A DNA stretch of 64,000 nucleotides from the NCBI RefSeq assembly GCF_002355535.1, contig NZ_AP017457.1:930001-994000 (forward strand). Direction: 5' to 3'. Below are positions 35,401 through 42,694 of this stretch, in pieces. This DNA is from Aurantimicrobium minutum. GTDB lineage: Bacteria > Actinomycetota > Actinomycetes > Actinomycetales > Microbacteriaceae. The notes under the pieces are model-generated. The model saw only the letters and a list, made by a program, of their open reading frames with translations, made no database searches and was not told where the DNA came from. Numbering within the stretch: the first letter of the stretch is position 1; each line of letters opens with the position of its first letter. Position numbers and translations under genes: made by a program.

Positions 35401-38400
35401 GAGTAATGCTGATGGTGACATCCGCACTCCACGCGGAGACGTTGTAACCGGAGTCTCCTGCTTTCCGAGCTTTGACAACACAGTCTCCAACAGCAGATGG
35501 CGTCATCGTGGTTCCGGAAACGCTACAGTTTCCTGAAACCTTGGCAAACTCATAGGCACCAGTTCCGCTACCACCCTGGGCACCAAGCGTGAGGTTTGTT
35601 CCGTATTCAACAGTGGTTGCGCTGGTCATCGACACGACAGCTTGGTCGGCATAGGCAATAGAAACTGAGTAGCTTGCTGTTTGTGCTGCGTAGTTGGTGT
35701 CAGCTGCACGAGTAGCGACAACCACACAGGTTCCAGCGCTGACCGGTGTCAAGATTGATGACGCAATCTGGCAAGCTCCGCTTGAGGTGGCAAATGTGAG
35801 CGCGCCTGTGCCGCTACCACCCGAGGCAGCCAGGGTGATGTTTTGACCAAAAATGGTTGTGAGTGCACTCGAGAAAGTGATGGAGGATTGCGTTGCTTGC
35901 GTAATGGTCACAACGGGCGAACCAGAGATTGTAGGAAGTTGGTAATTTCCTGCCTTAGTTCCAGTGAGGTACCCACTTGCCACAGCAACAGTGACAGCCT
36001 TATTCGTGCCCACATCCGCGGTCGCAACGGTGGCAGAAAGTTTGGTGTTATCTACAGAGACATCATCACCGTTGATAATTCCTGTGAGGTTAGACGCGGT
36101 AGTTGTTCCGAGGGTCACATCCCTAGTGGTGTTATAGGCGCGAGATGAGGGTGACACCGTCACAGAAAGCGTTAAAGGCTTGGGTGTAATTGTGGTGGTG
36201 AAGTTAGCTGACGTAGCCGACTGGTTGTAGTTTGCATCTCCGGCTTTGTATGCGTTGTAAACGCAGTCTCCTGCGGCACTAGTGCTCAGTGTTGTCCCAG
36301 AAATGGAGCAGGGTCCAGTTACCACGGTAAAGACGTAACCGGAGGCGCTTCCGGAACCGCCAGAAGCTGTCAGCGACAGAGTAGACCCGTACACAACGGT
36401 GGAGTTGCTAGTGACGGTGACTGTTGCCTGGGAGGCCTTAGCAACAGAGATGGTCAGACTCTGTGACGCAGGGAGGTAAACCGCAGTTCCTGTTTGCGTG
36501 GCAGTAATGACACAGTTACCGGCTTCTACAATTCGAACAGTGGAACCCGAGACAGTACATTTCGCTGTAGTTGTAGATGCGTAAACGATGGGAAGCGATC
36601 CAGCAGTTGTCGTTGCAGATACAGAAAAATCTGCATCCCCAAAGGTTTTCGCTGGTACAGAACTAAATGTCACTGTTTGCGAAAGGCGCCCTACTGTAAT
36701 CGTTTGGGTTGCTGTGGCGGACAGGTAGTTTGAGGTTCCAGCTTGTGTAGCTGTGATGACACAGTCGCCAGATTCAAGGAACGAAACAACTCCCCCAGAA
36801 ATTGAACAGACACTGCCGTTCGACGAGCTAACCGAGAAGGTAACCGTCTGCCCAATAGAGCTTGTGGCAGCCGGTGTATACGTTCCATTAGGCAACGGAG
36901 TAGAGGGCGCAGTAGAGGTGAAGGCAACTGTTTGCGTGCCCTTGAGTACCTCTATGGTGAATGAGCGAGTAGCCAAACCATAAGTGGAGCCGGTTGCTGT
37001 GACCGTATAACTGGTTGCCCCTTGGACAGTTGTAGGTGTGCCTTGAATTACACCTGTACTAGATGAAAGTGTCAATCCAGCAGGCAGAGAGGGGCTGACA
37101 CTGTAGCTCACAGAGCTACCGATTCCGGAGCTGGTCAGGGTAGTAGAGAAGTTTGATCCCACGGCTAGCGTATATGCCGATGCGGAAGAAGTCACACTTG
37201 CGGTGGGGTTAGTCACAAGCGTTGCACTGATGTCAGGGCTGAATGCACCCGCAATCCTTGTGCAGTCAGCAGCTGAAGGCGCTGAATTAACTGGATTTCC
37301 ACTGACGTCCCTGTTGAACCATAGTTCACGAACGAAAGTTTCAGGCGTCGTACCCGAATTAGTCCTGCTAAAGCTGGCTGATCCAGTCCAGGTTGTAGCG
37401 CCAGGAGTTACGTTACGGGCACCATTAGCTCCGTCTGAGTAGCACCCATAAAAAGTCTGTGAAACAGATACACTTCCATTGACGAGGTACTGACTGGTCG
37501 AACCGGTTGTAACAGTACTGGGGCTAAACGAGACAGCGCTTAGCGTCGACGCAGTGACACGCAGTGTGGCCGCGTTGGAAGCAGTTTCGGAATAGTTTCC
37601 GCCGGCATCGTAGTTTCTCACCAGTGCCCTGTATTGATAGCCATTTTGGGTGGTCGTAACTGAACTCACTGTGTAGGTATTGCTTGTGCCTGTATTCAGC
37701 GAGCCAACATTCGACCAGCTGGAGCCAGAATTCGTAGAAACCTGCCACTGAATTCTGACTGTTCCACCGCCGGGATCAGTTGAAGAGACACTAAAGGTAG
37801 GCGAGGTCCCTGTCGCTGCGAAGACATTGTTTGGGCTCGTTATTGTTGAGACGCTTGTTGGAGCATTTTTGTAGCGAACCTTAACAACGCCATCGGCGCC
37901 CTTGGCACCGTTTCGAGAGTAGCCCTGGATTCCAGTTTCTGGATCAGTAATCAATGAAGTGTCACCGTGTGATGCACCTGCTCCACCACCACCACCAGAG
38001 TTTGCTACAGCTACACGAGACAAAAACTTAGCTGTCGTACCTACGTATCCACCAGAACCGTTGCCACCACCATTGACACCGGCACCACCACGACGTGATG
38101 TATCGATTGCAGCGTATGCACCGTTGAGACAGGCACCACCACCACCACCACCTGCGTAATTTCCAGGAAAACTTGTTATCCCGTTAATTCCACCTGTACC
38201 CGCAATACCGGCTACACCTGATGTGCTCGAACAGGAGCCACCAAAAGCGATACCTGCTCCACCCCAGCCGCCAACATTCGAAGTGGCAGTTCCCAGTGTG
38301 AGTCCGAGGGAGTTTGTTACGGCAGGAGCAGATCCCCCAGCTGTCCACCCTGCTGCACTCACGTCAGAGGACCACTGTCCAGCACCGCCACCATACGCCG

Positions 38401-39055
38401 TAATTGAAAATGTAGATGCTGAGTTAACAAATGTGGTTGCTGAACCTGCGTAGTTGGTGCCCGTGAAATAACTGGAGGGAACCGAAATGTTTGAGGTGTG
38501 AATTTGTGGACGACCACCCACACCAACCGTGATGTTGAATGACGGTGAAACCAAAGACCCCAGATTCACAGAGTTGAAGTAATAGGCACCACCACCACCA
38601 CCGCTACCGGCGTCAGCTCCACCACCACCACCTGCACCCACAGCCAGAACATCAAAGGCAACCACACCATTGGGAACCGTCCAGGTGCACTCAGAGGTGT
38701 TGATAAACGTCAATGTGGTGAAACCGCCAGAATTGCTGCTGGATGGCACGCACGCAGCCGCTGCAGAAGCAGGCTGCGGTGTTGCGATAAATACGAGAAA
38801 ACCTGCCAGCAGCCCAAAGATGCTGAGGGTTGAACAGGTTGCCCAAAGCCTTCGAAGGGAATTATCTGATCCAGGAATGAAAACAGATTTTCCGAGAGAA
38901 AGTTGAGGTTTTTTCCAGACTCTGCCAACAAACTTTCGACTGGACCCCCACCATTTGGTTGCGACTGACAGCATCGTGACAAAGATGTGCACGATGCGCC
39001 GTTGCAGATGAAAATACAGATTTTTCATAGGTGGAGTTGTAACCCTTGTTACCAC
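29402..39055 (-). CDS. Giant repeat-rich secreted surface protein (3217 residues)
   Basis: Order by approximate residue: a long basic N-region with a membrane segment at 70-95 ending PASA; a Gly-rich domain 100-395; Ig-like regions to 620; a He_PIG-like Ig domain 620-715; a pair of Cys-containing domains 716-870; an array 872-2535 of twelve VYGSTLTLTASGG units (about 81 residues, each with a Cys pair) and seven YDG-type units (about 99 residues); a second pair of domains 2535-2700 matching the first; three fibronectin III domains 2708-2995; a linker; and a membrane helix 3188-3208 with RRRARKSGE. No LPxTG-type motif is seen. It is likely an adhesin or stalk. The start is uncertain: GTG at 39055 or ATG at 39028. 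Confidence 0.85.
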   Translation of the reverse strand: MVTRVTTPPMKNLYFHLQRRIVHIFVTMLSVATKWWGSSRKFVGRVWKKPQLSLGKSVFIPGSDNSLRRLWATCSTLSIFGLLAGFLVFIATPQPASAAAACVPSSSNSGGFTTLTFINTSECTWTVPNGVVAFDVLAVGAGGGGGADAGSGGGGGAYYFNSVNLGSLVSPSFNITVGVGGRPQIHTSNISVPSSYFTGTNYAGSATTFVNSASTFSITAYGGGAGQWSSDVSAAGWTAGGSAPAVTNSLGLTLGTATSNVGGWGGAGIAFGGSCSSTSGVAGIAGTGGINGITSFPGNYAGGGGGGACLNGAYAAIDTSRRGGAGVNGGGNGSGGYVGTTAKFLSRVAVANSGGGGGAGASHGDTSLITDPETGIQGYSRNGAKGADGVVKVRYKNAPTSVSTITSPNNVFAATGTSPTFSVSSTDPGGGTVRIQWQVSTNSGSSWSNVGSLNTGTSNTYTVSSVTTTQNGYQYRALVRNYDAGGNYSETASNAATLRVTASTLSAVSFSPSTVTTGSTSQYLVNGSVSVSQTFYGCYSDGANGARNVTPGATTWTGSASFSRTNSGTTPETFVRELWFNRDVSGNPVNSAPSAADCTRIAGAFSPDISATLVTNPTASVTSSASAYTLAVGSNFSTTLTSSGIGSSVSYSVSPSLPAGLTLSSSTGVIQGTPTTVQGATSYTVTATGSTYGLATRSFTIEVLKGTQTVAFTSTAPSTPLPNGTYTPAATSSIGQTVTFSVSSSNGSVCSISGGVVSFLESGDCVITATQAGTSNYLSATATQTITVGRLSQTVTFSSVPAKTFGDADFSVSATTTAGSLPIVYASTTTAKCTVSGSTVRIVEAGNCVITATQTGTAVYLPASQSLTISVAKASQATVTVTSNSTVVYGSTLSLTASGGSGSASGYVFTVVTGPCSISGTTLSTSAAGDCVYNAYKAGDANYNQSATSANFTTTITPKPLTLSVTVSPSSRAYNTTRDVTLGTTTASNLTGIINGDDVSVDNTKLSATVATADVGTNKAVTVAVASGYLTGTKAGNYQLPTISGSPVVTITQATQSSITFSSALTTIFGQNITLAASGGSGTGALTFATSSGACQIASSILTPVSAGTCVVVATRAADTNYAAQTASYSVSIAYADQAVVSMTSATTVEYGTNLTLGAQGGSGTGAYEFAKVSGNCSVSGTTMTPSAVGDCVVKARKAGDSGYNVSAWSADVTISITPKPLTIVVTPFPSSRDYNGSRTVILATLSSAHVTGLVGNDSITLDNSKISATVPDASVGVNKPVSTVISSGFLGGTHAANYQEPTVSNSPVLTITQATQSAVTMSSATTFVYGSSLTLTATGGTGTGALEYAVVSGNCSVTGDSLTASSVGDCVVKARRAADTNYSISEWSASQTVTVTPKPLTLAVTVNPSSRAFDTTRTVTLADTTAADLTGIINNDVVTVDNSKLSATVASAIVGENKAVTVTVASGYLTGANAGNYQLPTISGSPTVNIVKADQSSVTMTSATTVVYGNTLTLSASGGESVMGYEYEVVSGPCSVSAATLSTTAAGTCVVRGRHLGDTNYNVSAWSANVNISVTPKPLTLSVTVDPSSRPYNTSTAVGLAATSSSNLTGIINNDVVTTDDTKLSAAVTTADVGTNKAVTVTVNTGFLTGTHAANYSVSSVTGSPVLTITQISQAALSWTTVLATIFGQSITLSATGGSGTGALSFATTSGPCTVSSSIVTPSSVGTCVVVVTRAADTNYTAQTLSGNVEISQASQSTVTMTNATTVVYGSTLTLTAAGGSGTGAFDFAKVNGNCVVENGVLTPLGVGDCVVHARKLSSTNYTTSAWSADLTVSMTAKPLTLSVTPQNRQWNGGTSVSLASTSVSDLSGVEAGDTLTVDDSYLAASVATADVGTNKTVTVTVSAGYLSGVDAVNYQLPVIAGSPTVNISKADQATLNFTSATSFVYGQTLTLTTTGGTGTGNTSYAVDSGPCSVSGSTLSSSAAGSCVITATKAQDANYSAQTATSTVEIAFATQAAVSITSATTVVYGSTLTLTASGGAGTGAFEFAKVSGPCSISGTTLSTTAVGDCVFQARKQADSGYNASAWTSNFTVTITPKPLSLAVTVDPSSRQYNTSRTVTLAPTSASNLTGIINNDVVSTDDSKLSAQVSTSDVATNKVVTVTVAQGFLTGANAGNYQLPTVSGTPVITITRTAQAAITVTSALTTVFGQNISLSATGGSGTGALTFATTGGPCTVASSIMTPTSAGSCVVVATRAEDTNYLAQTQTETISIAAATQSTVTVTSATSVEYGSTLTLTASGGSGTGAYSFTEVSGACDVVGTTLIPLSAGECVIHARKAGDASYATSAWSADVTITLTPKPLALSVTPSPGLRPYNGSSIVELATTTAADLVGIEPGDDVSVDHSKLVATVSSPSVGVNKAVTVTVNAGYVIGPDSGNYQLPTIVGTPLLTITQTNQAGISFANASSVQYGQNLNLVASGGSGSGALTIVRTSGPCTVTNNVMTSTGVGTCAVTATRAADATYLEESTTANITITRASQTLNFTSNVPEEALPGMTYTPVAVSNGGASVSLNITTGLATVCSMSNGVVTFLARGQCVITASQSGTTNYLPATSISQTIVAGMLNQTITFPAISDRNFGSSAFSASATVNSGLSLGYNTTTGSICSVNSSGLITPLAVGNCSITVTQALGNDVYASASPVTRTFRVLAIVPTAPQITSVSSGDSSITVAFTPPASRGGAPITNYVLTATPTSGPSIIKSDCAAVPVQTPPACTISGLTNGESYTVAVAATNSAGTGPDSNTSPSIAPATAPDSVASLAAIPGNTTLTVTWRPPTNFGGGTFSRYEVTITPRGESPLTTVNLFASTANRHTFTGLTNGVAYDVEVVVISSANTSDMGSNRATAIGIPATEASAPRNVIITPTSSTTALVTWEVPTSNGGSPITGYSLSPGGCIFSTPTATRCEYRGLTPGSTLNLSVSAMNIMGGSVVAEASAVMPAAPVAVVSTARTVSPTVSSTPQVEAPPVISSIPEFRDAPYPGIQFDAPATGNAKALLDGNEIEAWLSVSEQTVTVQTEQGVLVTLQNTTQSTTNGSSLLLNPGSTVAVEAQGYTPNSPLEAWIFSTPARLGAGIADETGSFKGEFPLSSAAQLGQHTVVLHGLSTQGEVVTVAIGVKIVAPVSQTPEPESGSDSLLFSSVLMFLAVMVTLTVLVMRRRARKSGE
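31450..36440 (-). repeat. Repeat array inside the giant surface-protein gene
   Basis: The YDG-type units recur at about 36135, 35350, 34815, 34278, 33505, 32720 and 31935. Spacings fall in two classes: about 780 bases (two Cys units plus one YDG unit) and about 540 bases (one Cys unit plus one YDG unit). Copies are diverged in DNA sequence, so the array is old or under selection for difference; this is protein-level repetition, not a CRISPR or simple DNA repeat. Confidence 0.8.
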
Positions 39056-39070
39056 TTAAAAGTACCCCGT

Positions 39071-39076
39071 TTTATA
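39071..39076 (-). promoter_or_regulatory. Candidate -10 box of the giant surface-protein gene
   Basis: TATAAA on the minus strand lies 15 bases before the GTG at 39055 and 42 before the ATG at 39028. No convincing -35 was found. The 165-base gap to heliorhodopsin shows nothing else. Confidence 0.35.
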
Positions 39077-39220
39077 CAAAAGGTCTAACTCGAAAGTACT
39101 GTGAAAGTTTGCTGTGAACAGGATTTTGGCAGGCAAAAAACCCGCCTTCTGATTCAGTTATCACTCAACCCGTAAAGTTGGGATTAATAACGAGTCTTGA
39201 CGGCCCACAGGGTCCGTGAA

Positions 39221-40024
39221 TTAGCTCACAAAGAGTGGAACGAGAGCGCCGGAGAACACCTGCCAGGCAAGCACACTCTTGGCTACCAGGCTGAGCGTGA
39301 TGTATGCACGCTCACCGCGCAAGTAGCTCTTCCAGCCGCCAATTTGGCGATACTGCAGCACCTGGTTGATCGCGAAGGTGTTGAAGAAGATGAACAGTGA
39401 AATGACGATGCCATAAACAAAGCCGGGAACCTCTGCAGCGCTGGTTGAACCTGGCTGCAGAGTGTAAATCGCGATGATAATCCAGGGAACAATACCGGTC
39501 ATGGAACCGAAGATGAATGGCAGGAACTTCTTGTTTCCTGGCTTTTCATACTTCTCCTGCAACGCACCAAAGAAAATCATCGAGGCGTTGACGGCGAAGA
39601 TGGCAAACAGTGCTGCGAAATCTGTCGCGCCATTGAGCTGCGCAATGAGCCAGATCATCACTGAAGAGCTCAAGGAATACTCGGTCCACCGGAAGTAGTT
39701 GTGGTTGAGCTTGAGCCCATTGGCATAGCGGGTGAAGACTCCGGGTAGTGAAATAAGGAAGTGGAAGAAGGCGGACATAAACAAGAACGCCACAACTCCC
39801 AGACCCAAGTTGACTTCAAACAGGGTTACCCGCTCGGTGGGAAGATCGACCCCGGGAGGACCTGTCATGTAGTCCACGGTGACCGGGAACATCACCTGTG
39901 AACTGAGCTTGGTGAGAATGAACAAGAACGCAAGGCCCTGCAGCAGGTGTATTGCTCCGGCAACGATGTTGTAGACCCGGAGGCGTTTGATTTGTTCGTC
40001 TTCACTGCGAATTTTGCGAGCCAC
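39221..40024 (-). CDS. Heliorhodopsin
   Basis: A 267-residue seven-helix protein of the heliorhodopsin family, which sits in the membrane inverted relative to type-1 rhodopsins and does not appear to pump ions in studied members. The counterion E115 lies in NYFRWTEYSLSSS (helix C) and the retinal lysine K249 in YITLSLVAKSVLAW (helix G). H26 and H88 match the paired histidines of heliorhodopsin 48C12, where E107, H80 and K241 are each offset by 8. The start is GTG at 40022-40024, with AGGATGG upstream. It follows the SRAP gene by 105 bases and precedes the giant protein gene by 165. Function is not established for the family. Confidence 0.95.
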   Translation of the reverse strand: MARKIRSEDEQIKRLRVYNIVAGAIHLLQGLAFLFILTKLSSQVMFPVTVDYMTGPPGVDLPTERVTLFEVNLGLGVVAFLFMSAFFHFLISLPGVFTRYANGLKLNHNYFRWTEYSLSSSVMIWLIAQLNGATDFAALFAIFAVNASMIFFGALQEKYEKPGNKKFLPFIFGSMTGIVPWIIIAIYTLQPGSTSAAEVPGFVYGIVISLFIFFNTFAINQVLQYRQIGGWKSYLRGERAYITLSLVAKSVLAWQVFSGALVPLFVS

Positions 40025-40042
40025 TGTGCACCATCCTGTGTG

Positions 40043-40059
40043 ACTGGGGAAAACCCAGT
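40043..40059 (-). promoter_or_regulatory. Hairpin in the heliorhodopsin leader
   Basis: ACTGGG at 40043-40048 pairs with CCCAGT at 40054-40059 around a 5-base loop, 18 bases before the GTG start. It may be a small leader structure; a regulatory role is not shown. Confidence 0.35.
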
Positions 40060-40129
40060 TAGGTGTCAGTCTGCTCGCTTGAGCCAGCTAAAGCAATAAA
40101 TGGGGCTGAAGTTTCAGTGAATACTTCAG

Positions 40130-40810
40130 TTAGCGAGGCTCAATCAAGTCTGGCCCGTTACCGCGCAGAGGGTTGACCGCATACTCACTCAAGCCGGAAG
40201 CCACAGGGATTGCTGCTGCCACAGCGGCATCAACTAGTTCTTGAGTCCCCATCGTTGCAGGATTGAGCCACTCATCCCAATACTGCTCAGGAAGGGGCAC
40301 AGGATTGCGATCGTGTATAGCTGCCAGCTGCGGCACGGTCGGCATAGTCAAGATGGTCGCAGTGAGCATCCACGGATCACTCTCGGCAGCTCGCCACCAC
40401 GAATACAACCCTGCAAAAGCAATCAGGTGGTCTGAGTGAATGTAATGCGGAACTTTCACACCGTCTTCGACAACCCACTCGTAATATCCGGAGGCAGGAA
40501 CAAGACAGCGCTTGGACTTGACCGCATCACGCCAGGACGCTTTGGCCGCCGCATCTTCACTGCGGGCATTGAAAGTGGAGAATTTGGGTGGTTCCCCCTT
40601 CACCCAGGACGGAATGAGCGACCAGCGGGCGCTCTCTAAGCGCCGAAGCTGAGCACCTGATTGCGCATCAATCGTGTCCACCACAATAGGTACTTGGTTG
40701 GTGGGCCGAATATTCCAACTCGGAACAGGCAGGTTCTCGCCTACGACATCCACATGAAAGACGTCCTCGAGCACTTCAGTGGGTTCCGCGAGCGCGTAAC
40801 CTCCACACAT
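40130..40810 (-). CDS. SRAP-domain protein (YedK/HMCES), abasic-site repair
   Basis: A 226-residue SOS-response-associated peptidase. Known members form a thiazolidine crosslink between the N-terminal cysteine and abasic sites in single-stranded DNA, protecting them during replication. The full active site is visible: C2 after the start Met, N81 in FNARSE, E111 in SGYYEW and H166 in AAIHDRNP. A strong AAGGAG precedes the ATG. It lies 11 bases after the DHFR-like gene and 105 before heliorhodopsin, all on the same strand. Confidence 0.93.
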   Translation of the reverse strand: MCGGYALAEPTEVLEDVFHVDVVGENLPVPSWNIRPTNQVPIVVDTIDAQSGAQLRRLESARWSLIPSWVKGEPPKFSTFNARSEDAAAKASWRDAVKSKRCLVPASGYYEWVVEDGVKVPHYIHSDHLIAFAGLYSWWRAAESDPWMLTATILTMPTVPQLAAIHDRNPVPLPEQYWDEWLNPATMGTQELVDAAVAAAIPVASGLSEYAVNPLRGNGPDLIEPR

Positions 40811-40821
40811 GCTGTGCTCCT

Positions 40822-41391
40822 TTAGGTGCCTGAGGACGTGAGCGAAACATCACACTTTACGTGAATGAAGTTTCCACTCGGAAGTGTTTCACGAATATTT
40901 ACCCGAACAAAGTCACTGAGATCACCAAAAAGCTTGACCCCGCTGCCGAGCACTACGGGAGCGTAGGTGATTTCAAGACAGTCAATCAGATTCGCTGCAA
41001 GAAACTGCGAAGCCAGTTGACCACCGCCAACCAGCCAGATGTTTCCATCACCAGCACGGCTGGTGATCTCATCTACATGCTCTGCAGGTATCCCATCCAC
41101 GAAAGCAATGTCTGCCATCTCTGGCGCAGGAAGCGATCGCGAGCTGAACACAACTGTTTTCATTTCACCAAAGAACTGTGACCATTTTTCTGGGTGGCTC
41201 AGGATGTTTTCATTCTCGAGTAGCCACTCATAGGTTCGCGAACCCATGACTTGAACACCCACGGTTGAGATAAAGCTGGAGGTAATTTCCTCGGGAGCTC
41301 CCTCAATAGAGGTGAGCCACTCTAGTGATCCGTCAGAGTCAGCAATGTAGCCATCAAGGGATGAGGCGACAAAGTAGACAATTTTAGACAT
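40822..41391 (-). CDS. Dihydrofolate reductase-like RibD C-terminal domain protein
   Basis: A 189-residue NADPH-binding reductase-fold protein. The family signature opens KIVYFVASSLDGYIAD; later come VVFSSRSLP, GNIWLVGGGQLASQFL and ITYAPVVLGSGVKLF. Members are often called dihydrofolate reductase family, but true DHFR or riboflavin activity is uncertain. The start at 41389-41391 overlaps the ychF stop by 8 bases; the much longer open frame upstream lies within ychF and is rejected. Confidence 0.85.
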   Translation of the reverse strand: MSKIVYFVASSLDGYIADSDGSLEWLTSIEGAPEEITSSFISTVGVQVMGSRTYEWLLENENILSHPEKWSQFFGEMKTVVFSSRSLPAPEMADIAFVDGIPAEHVDEITSRAGDGNIWLVGGGQLASQFLAANLIDCLEITYAPVVLGSGVKLFGDLSDFVRVNIRETLPSGNFIHVKCDVSLTSSGT

Positions 41392-42457
41392 TGAAGCGGA
41401 ATTCGACCACGTCGCCATCTTGCATGACGTAGTCCTTACCTTCCATGCGCGCCTTGCCTTTGGCGCGAGCTTCCGCAACAGAACCGGTCTCAACGAGGTC
41501 CTCGAAAGAGATGATTTCAGCCTTGATGAAGCCCTTTTCAAAGTCAGTGTGGATCACACCGGCTGCTTGGGGAGCTTTCCAGCCCTTACCAATGGTCCAC
41601 GCACGAGCTTCTTTAGGACCCGCGGTGAGATAGGTCTGCAGACCGAGAGTGTCAAAGCCAATACGAGCAAGTTGATCCAAGCCCGACTCTTCCTGACCAG
41701 TGGAGGCTAGCAATTCAGCAGCATCTTCTGGAGAAAGATCAATAAGTTCAGATTCAAGTTTGGCATCCAAGAACACTGCCTTCGCAGGAGCAACCAGAGC
41801 AGCCAATTCAGCGCGCTTCGCTTCATCGGTCAACACAGACTCATCCACGTTGAATACGAAGATCACCGGCTTCGCAGTCATGAGACCAAGATCCTTGATG
41901 GGGGCAAGATCGATGCCAGACACAGAGAGAAGCTTGCCTTCGTTAAGCACCTTTTGTGCGTCAACGGCCGCTTCAAGGGCTGCAGGTTCTGCCTTCTTCG
42001 CTTTGACTTCCTTCTCGAGGCGCGTGATTGCCTTCTCCAAGGTTTCTAGGTCAGCAAGAATGAGCTCGGTGTTGATGGTCTCGAGGTCACTTGCAGGAGA
42101 AATCTTGCCGTCAACGTGAACAACGTCGGGGTCAGAGAATCCGCGAACTACCTGGGCAATGGCGTCTGCCTCACGAATGTTGGCCAGGAACTTGTTTCCC
42201 AGACCTTCACCCTCGGAGGCACCCTTCACAATGCCGGCAATGTCAACAAAGGACACCGCAGCTGGCAACAGCTGCTGGCTGCCAAAGATTTCAGCCAGCT
42301 TGTTCAAGCGTGCATCAGGGAGGTTGACCACACCTATGTTGGGTTCAATTGTTGCGAAGGGATAGTTCGCCGCGAGAACCTGGTTTTTGGTCAGTGCGTT
42401 AAAGAGGGTGGACTTGCCTACGTTGGGCAGTCCGACGATTCCGATAGTTAGAGCCAC
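41384..42457 (-). CDS. ychF: Redox-regulated ATPase YchF/OLA1
   Basis: A 357-residue P-loop protein of the Obg family that prefers ATP and binds ribosomes in known bacteria. The P-loop is GLPNVGKST at 9-17; the G4 motif is the family-specific NVDES rather than NKxD; a coiled-coil insert follows near 130-180, and the C-terminal TGS domain ends with VVEFRFNV. The start is GTG at 42455-42457, with a TANNNT box 8 bases upstream, so the mRNA may be leaderless. It heads a same-strand run with the DHFR-like gene, SRAP and heliorhodopsin. Confidence 0.96.
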   Translation of the reverse strand: MALTIGIVGLPNVGKSTLFNALTKNQVLAANYPFATIEPNIGVVNLPDARLNKLAEIFGSQQLLPAAVSFVDIAGIVKGASEGEGLGNKFLANIREADAIAQVVRGFSDPDVVHVDGKISPASDLETINTELILADLETLEKAITRLEKEVKAKKAEPAALEAAVDAQKVLNEGKLLSVSGIDLAPIKDLGLMTAKPVIFVFNVDESVLTDEAKRAELAALVAPAKAVFLDAKLESELIDLSPEDAAELLASTGQEESGLDQLARIGFDTLGLQTYLTAGPKEARAWTIGKGWKAPQAAGVIHTDFEKGFIKAEIISFEDLVETGSVAEARAKGKARMEGKDYVMQDGDVVEFRFNV

Positions 42458-42465
42458 AAGGGTTA

Positions 42466-42471
42466 AGCGTA
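42466..42471 (-). promoter_or_regulatory. -10 box, probable leaderless start of ychF
   Basis: TACGCT on the minus strand ends 8 bases before the GTG start of ychF; no ribosome-binding site is seen. Confidence 0.45.
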
Positions 42472-42478
42472 CCGGGCA

Positions 42479-42694
42479 CTAGAGAGTCAACTGGACAGTT
42501 TCAGCAAAGGCAAAGTGCCAACCAAACCACCACCATGCCGCAATGACGGCAACTCTGGTAGTTCGTGACTTCATGACGTGATCGAGCATGTCCCCCATTG
42601 GGGCAATGACATGAGGTTTTCTCTGAGCATAAATCTCAACGGCAATTGCTGTGAGGACAATCACGAGATAACCGAACGCAACGAGATTCCACAT
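42479..42694 (-). CDS. Small membrane protein, function unknown (DUF6186-like)
   Basis: A 71-residue protein with two membrane segments, at about 2-20 (VAFGYLVIVLTAIAVEIYA) and 44-62, separated by RKPHVIAPMGDMLDHVMKS. It resembles small DUF6186-type proteins; this is a tentative family call. The ATG at 42692-42694 overlaps the stop of the upstream gene (TGATG), so it is translationally coupled to it. The frame open further upstream lies in that gene. Confidence 0.7.
   Translation of the reverse strand: MWNLVAFGYLVIVLTAIAVEIYAQRKPHVIAPMGDMLDHVMKSRTTRVAVIAAWWWFGWHFAFAETVQLTL

Noticed and set aside
31450-36440. Regular spacing reminiscent of a CRISPR or satellite array
   Set aside because: The period is 540-780 bases, copies are diverged at DNA level and the reading frame is kept throughout; this is protein repetition.
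39056-39220. A possible small gene or RNA between heliorhodopsin and the giant gene
   Set aside because: No open frame with a start signal, no clear RNA fold and no tRNA pattern were found in the 165 bases.
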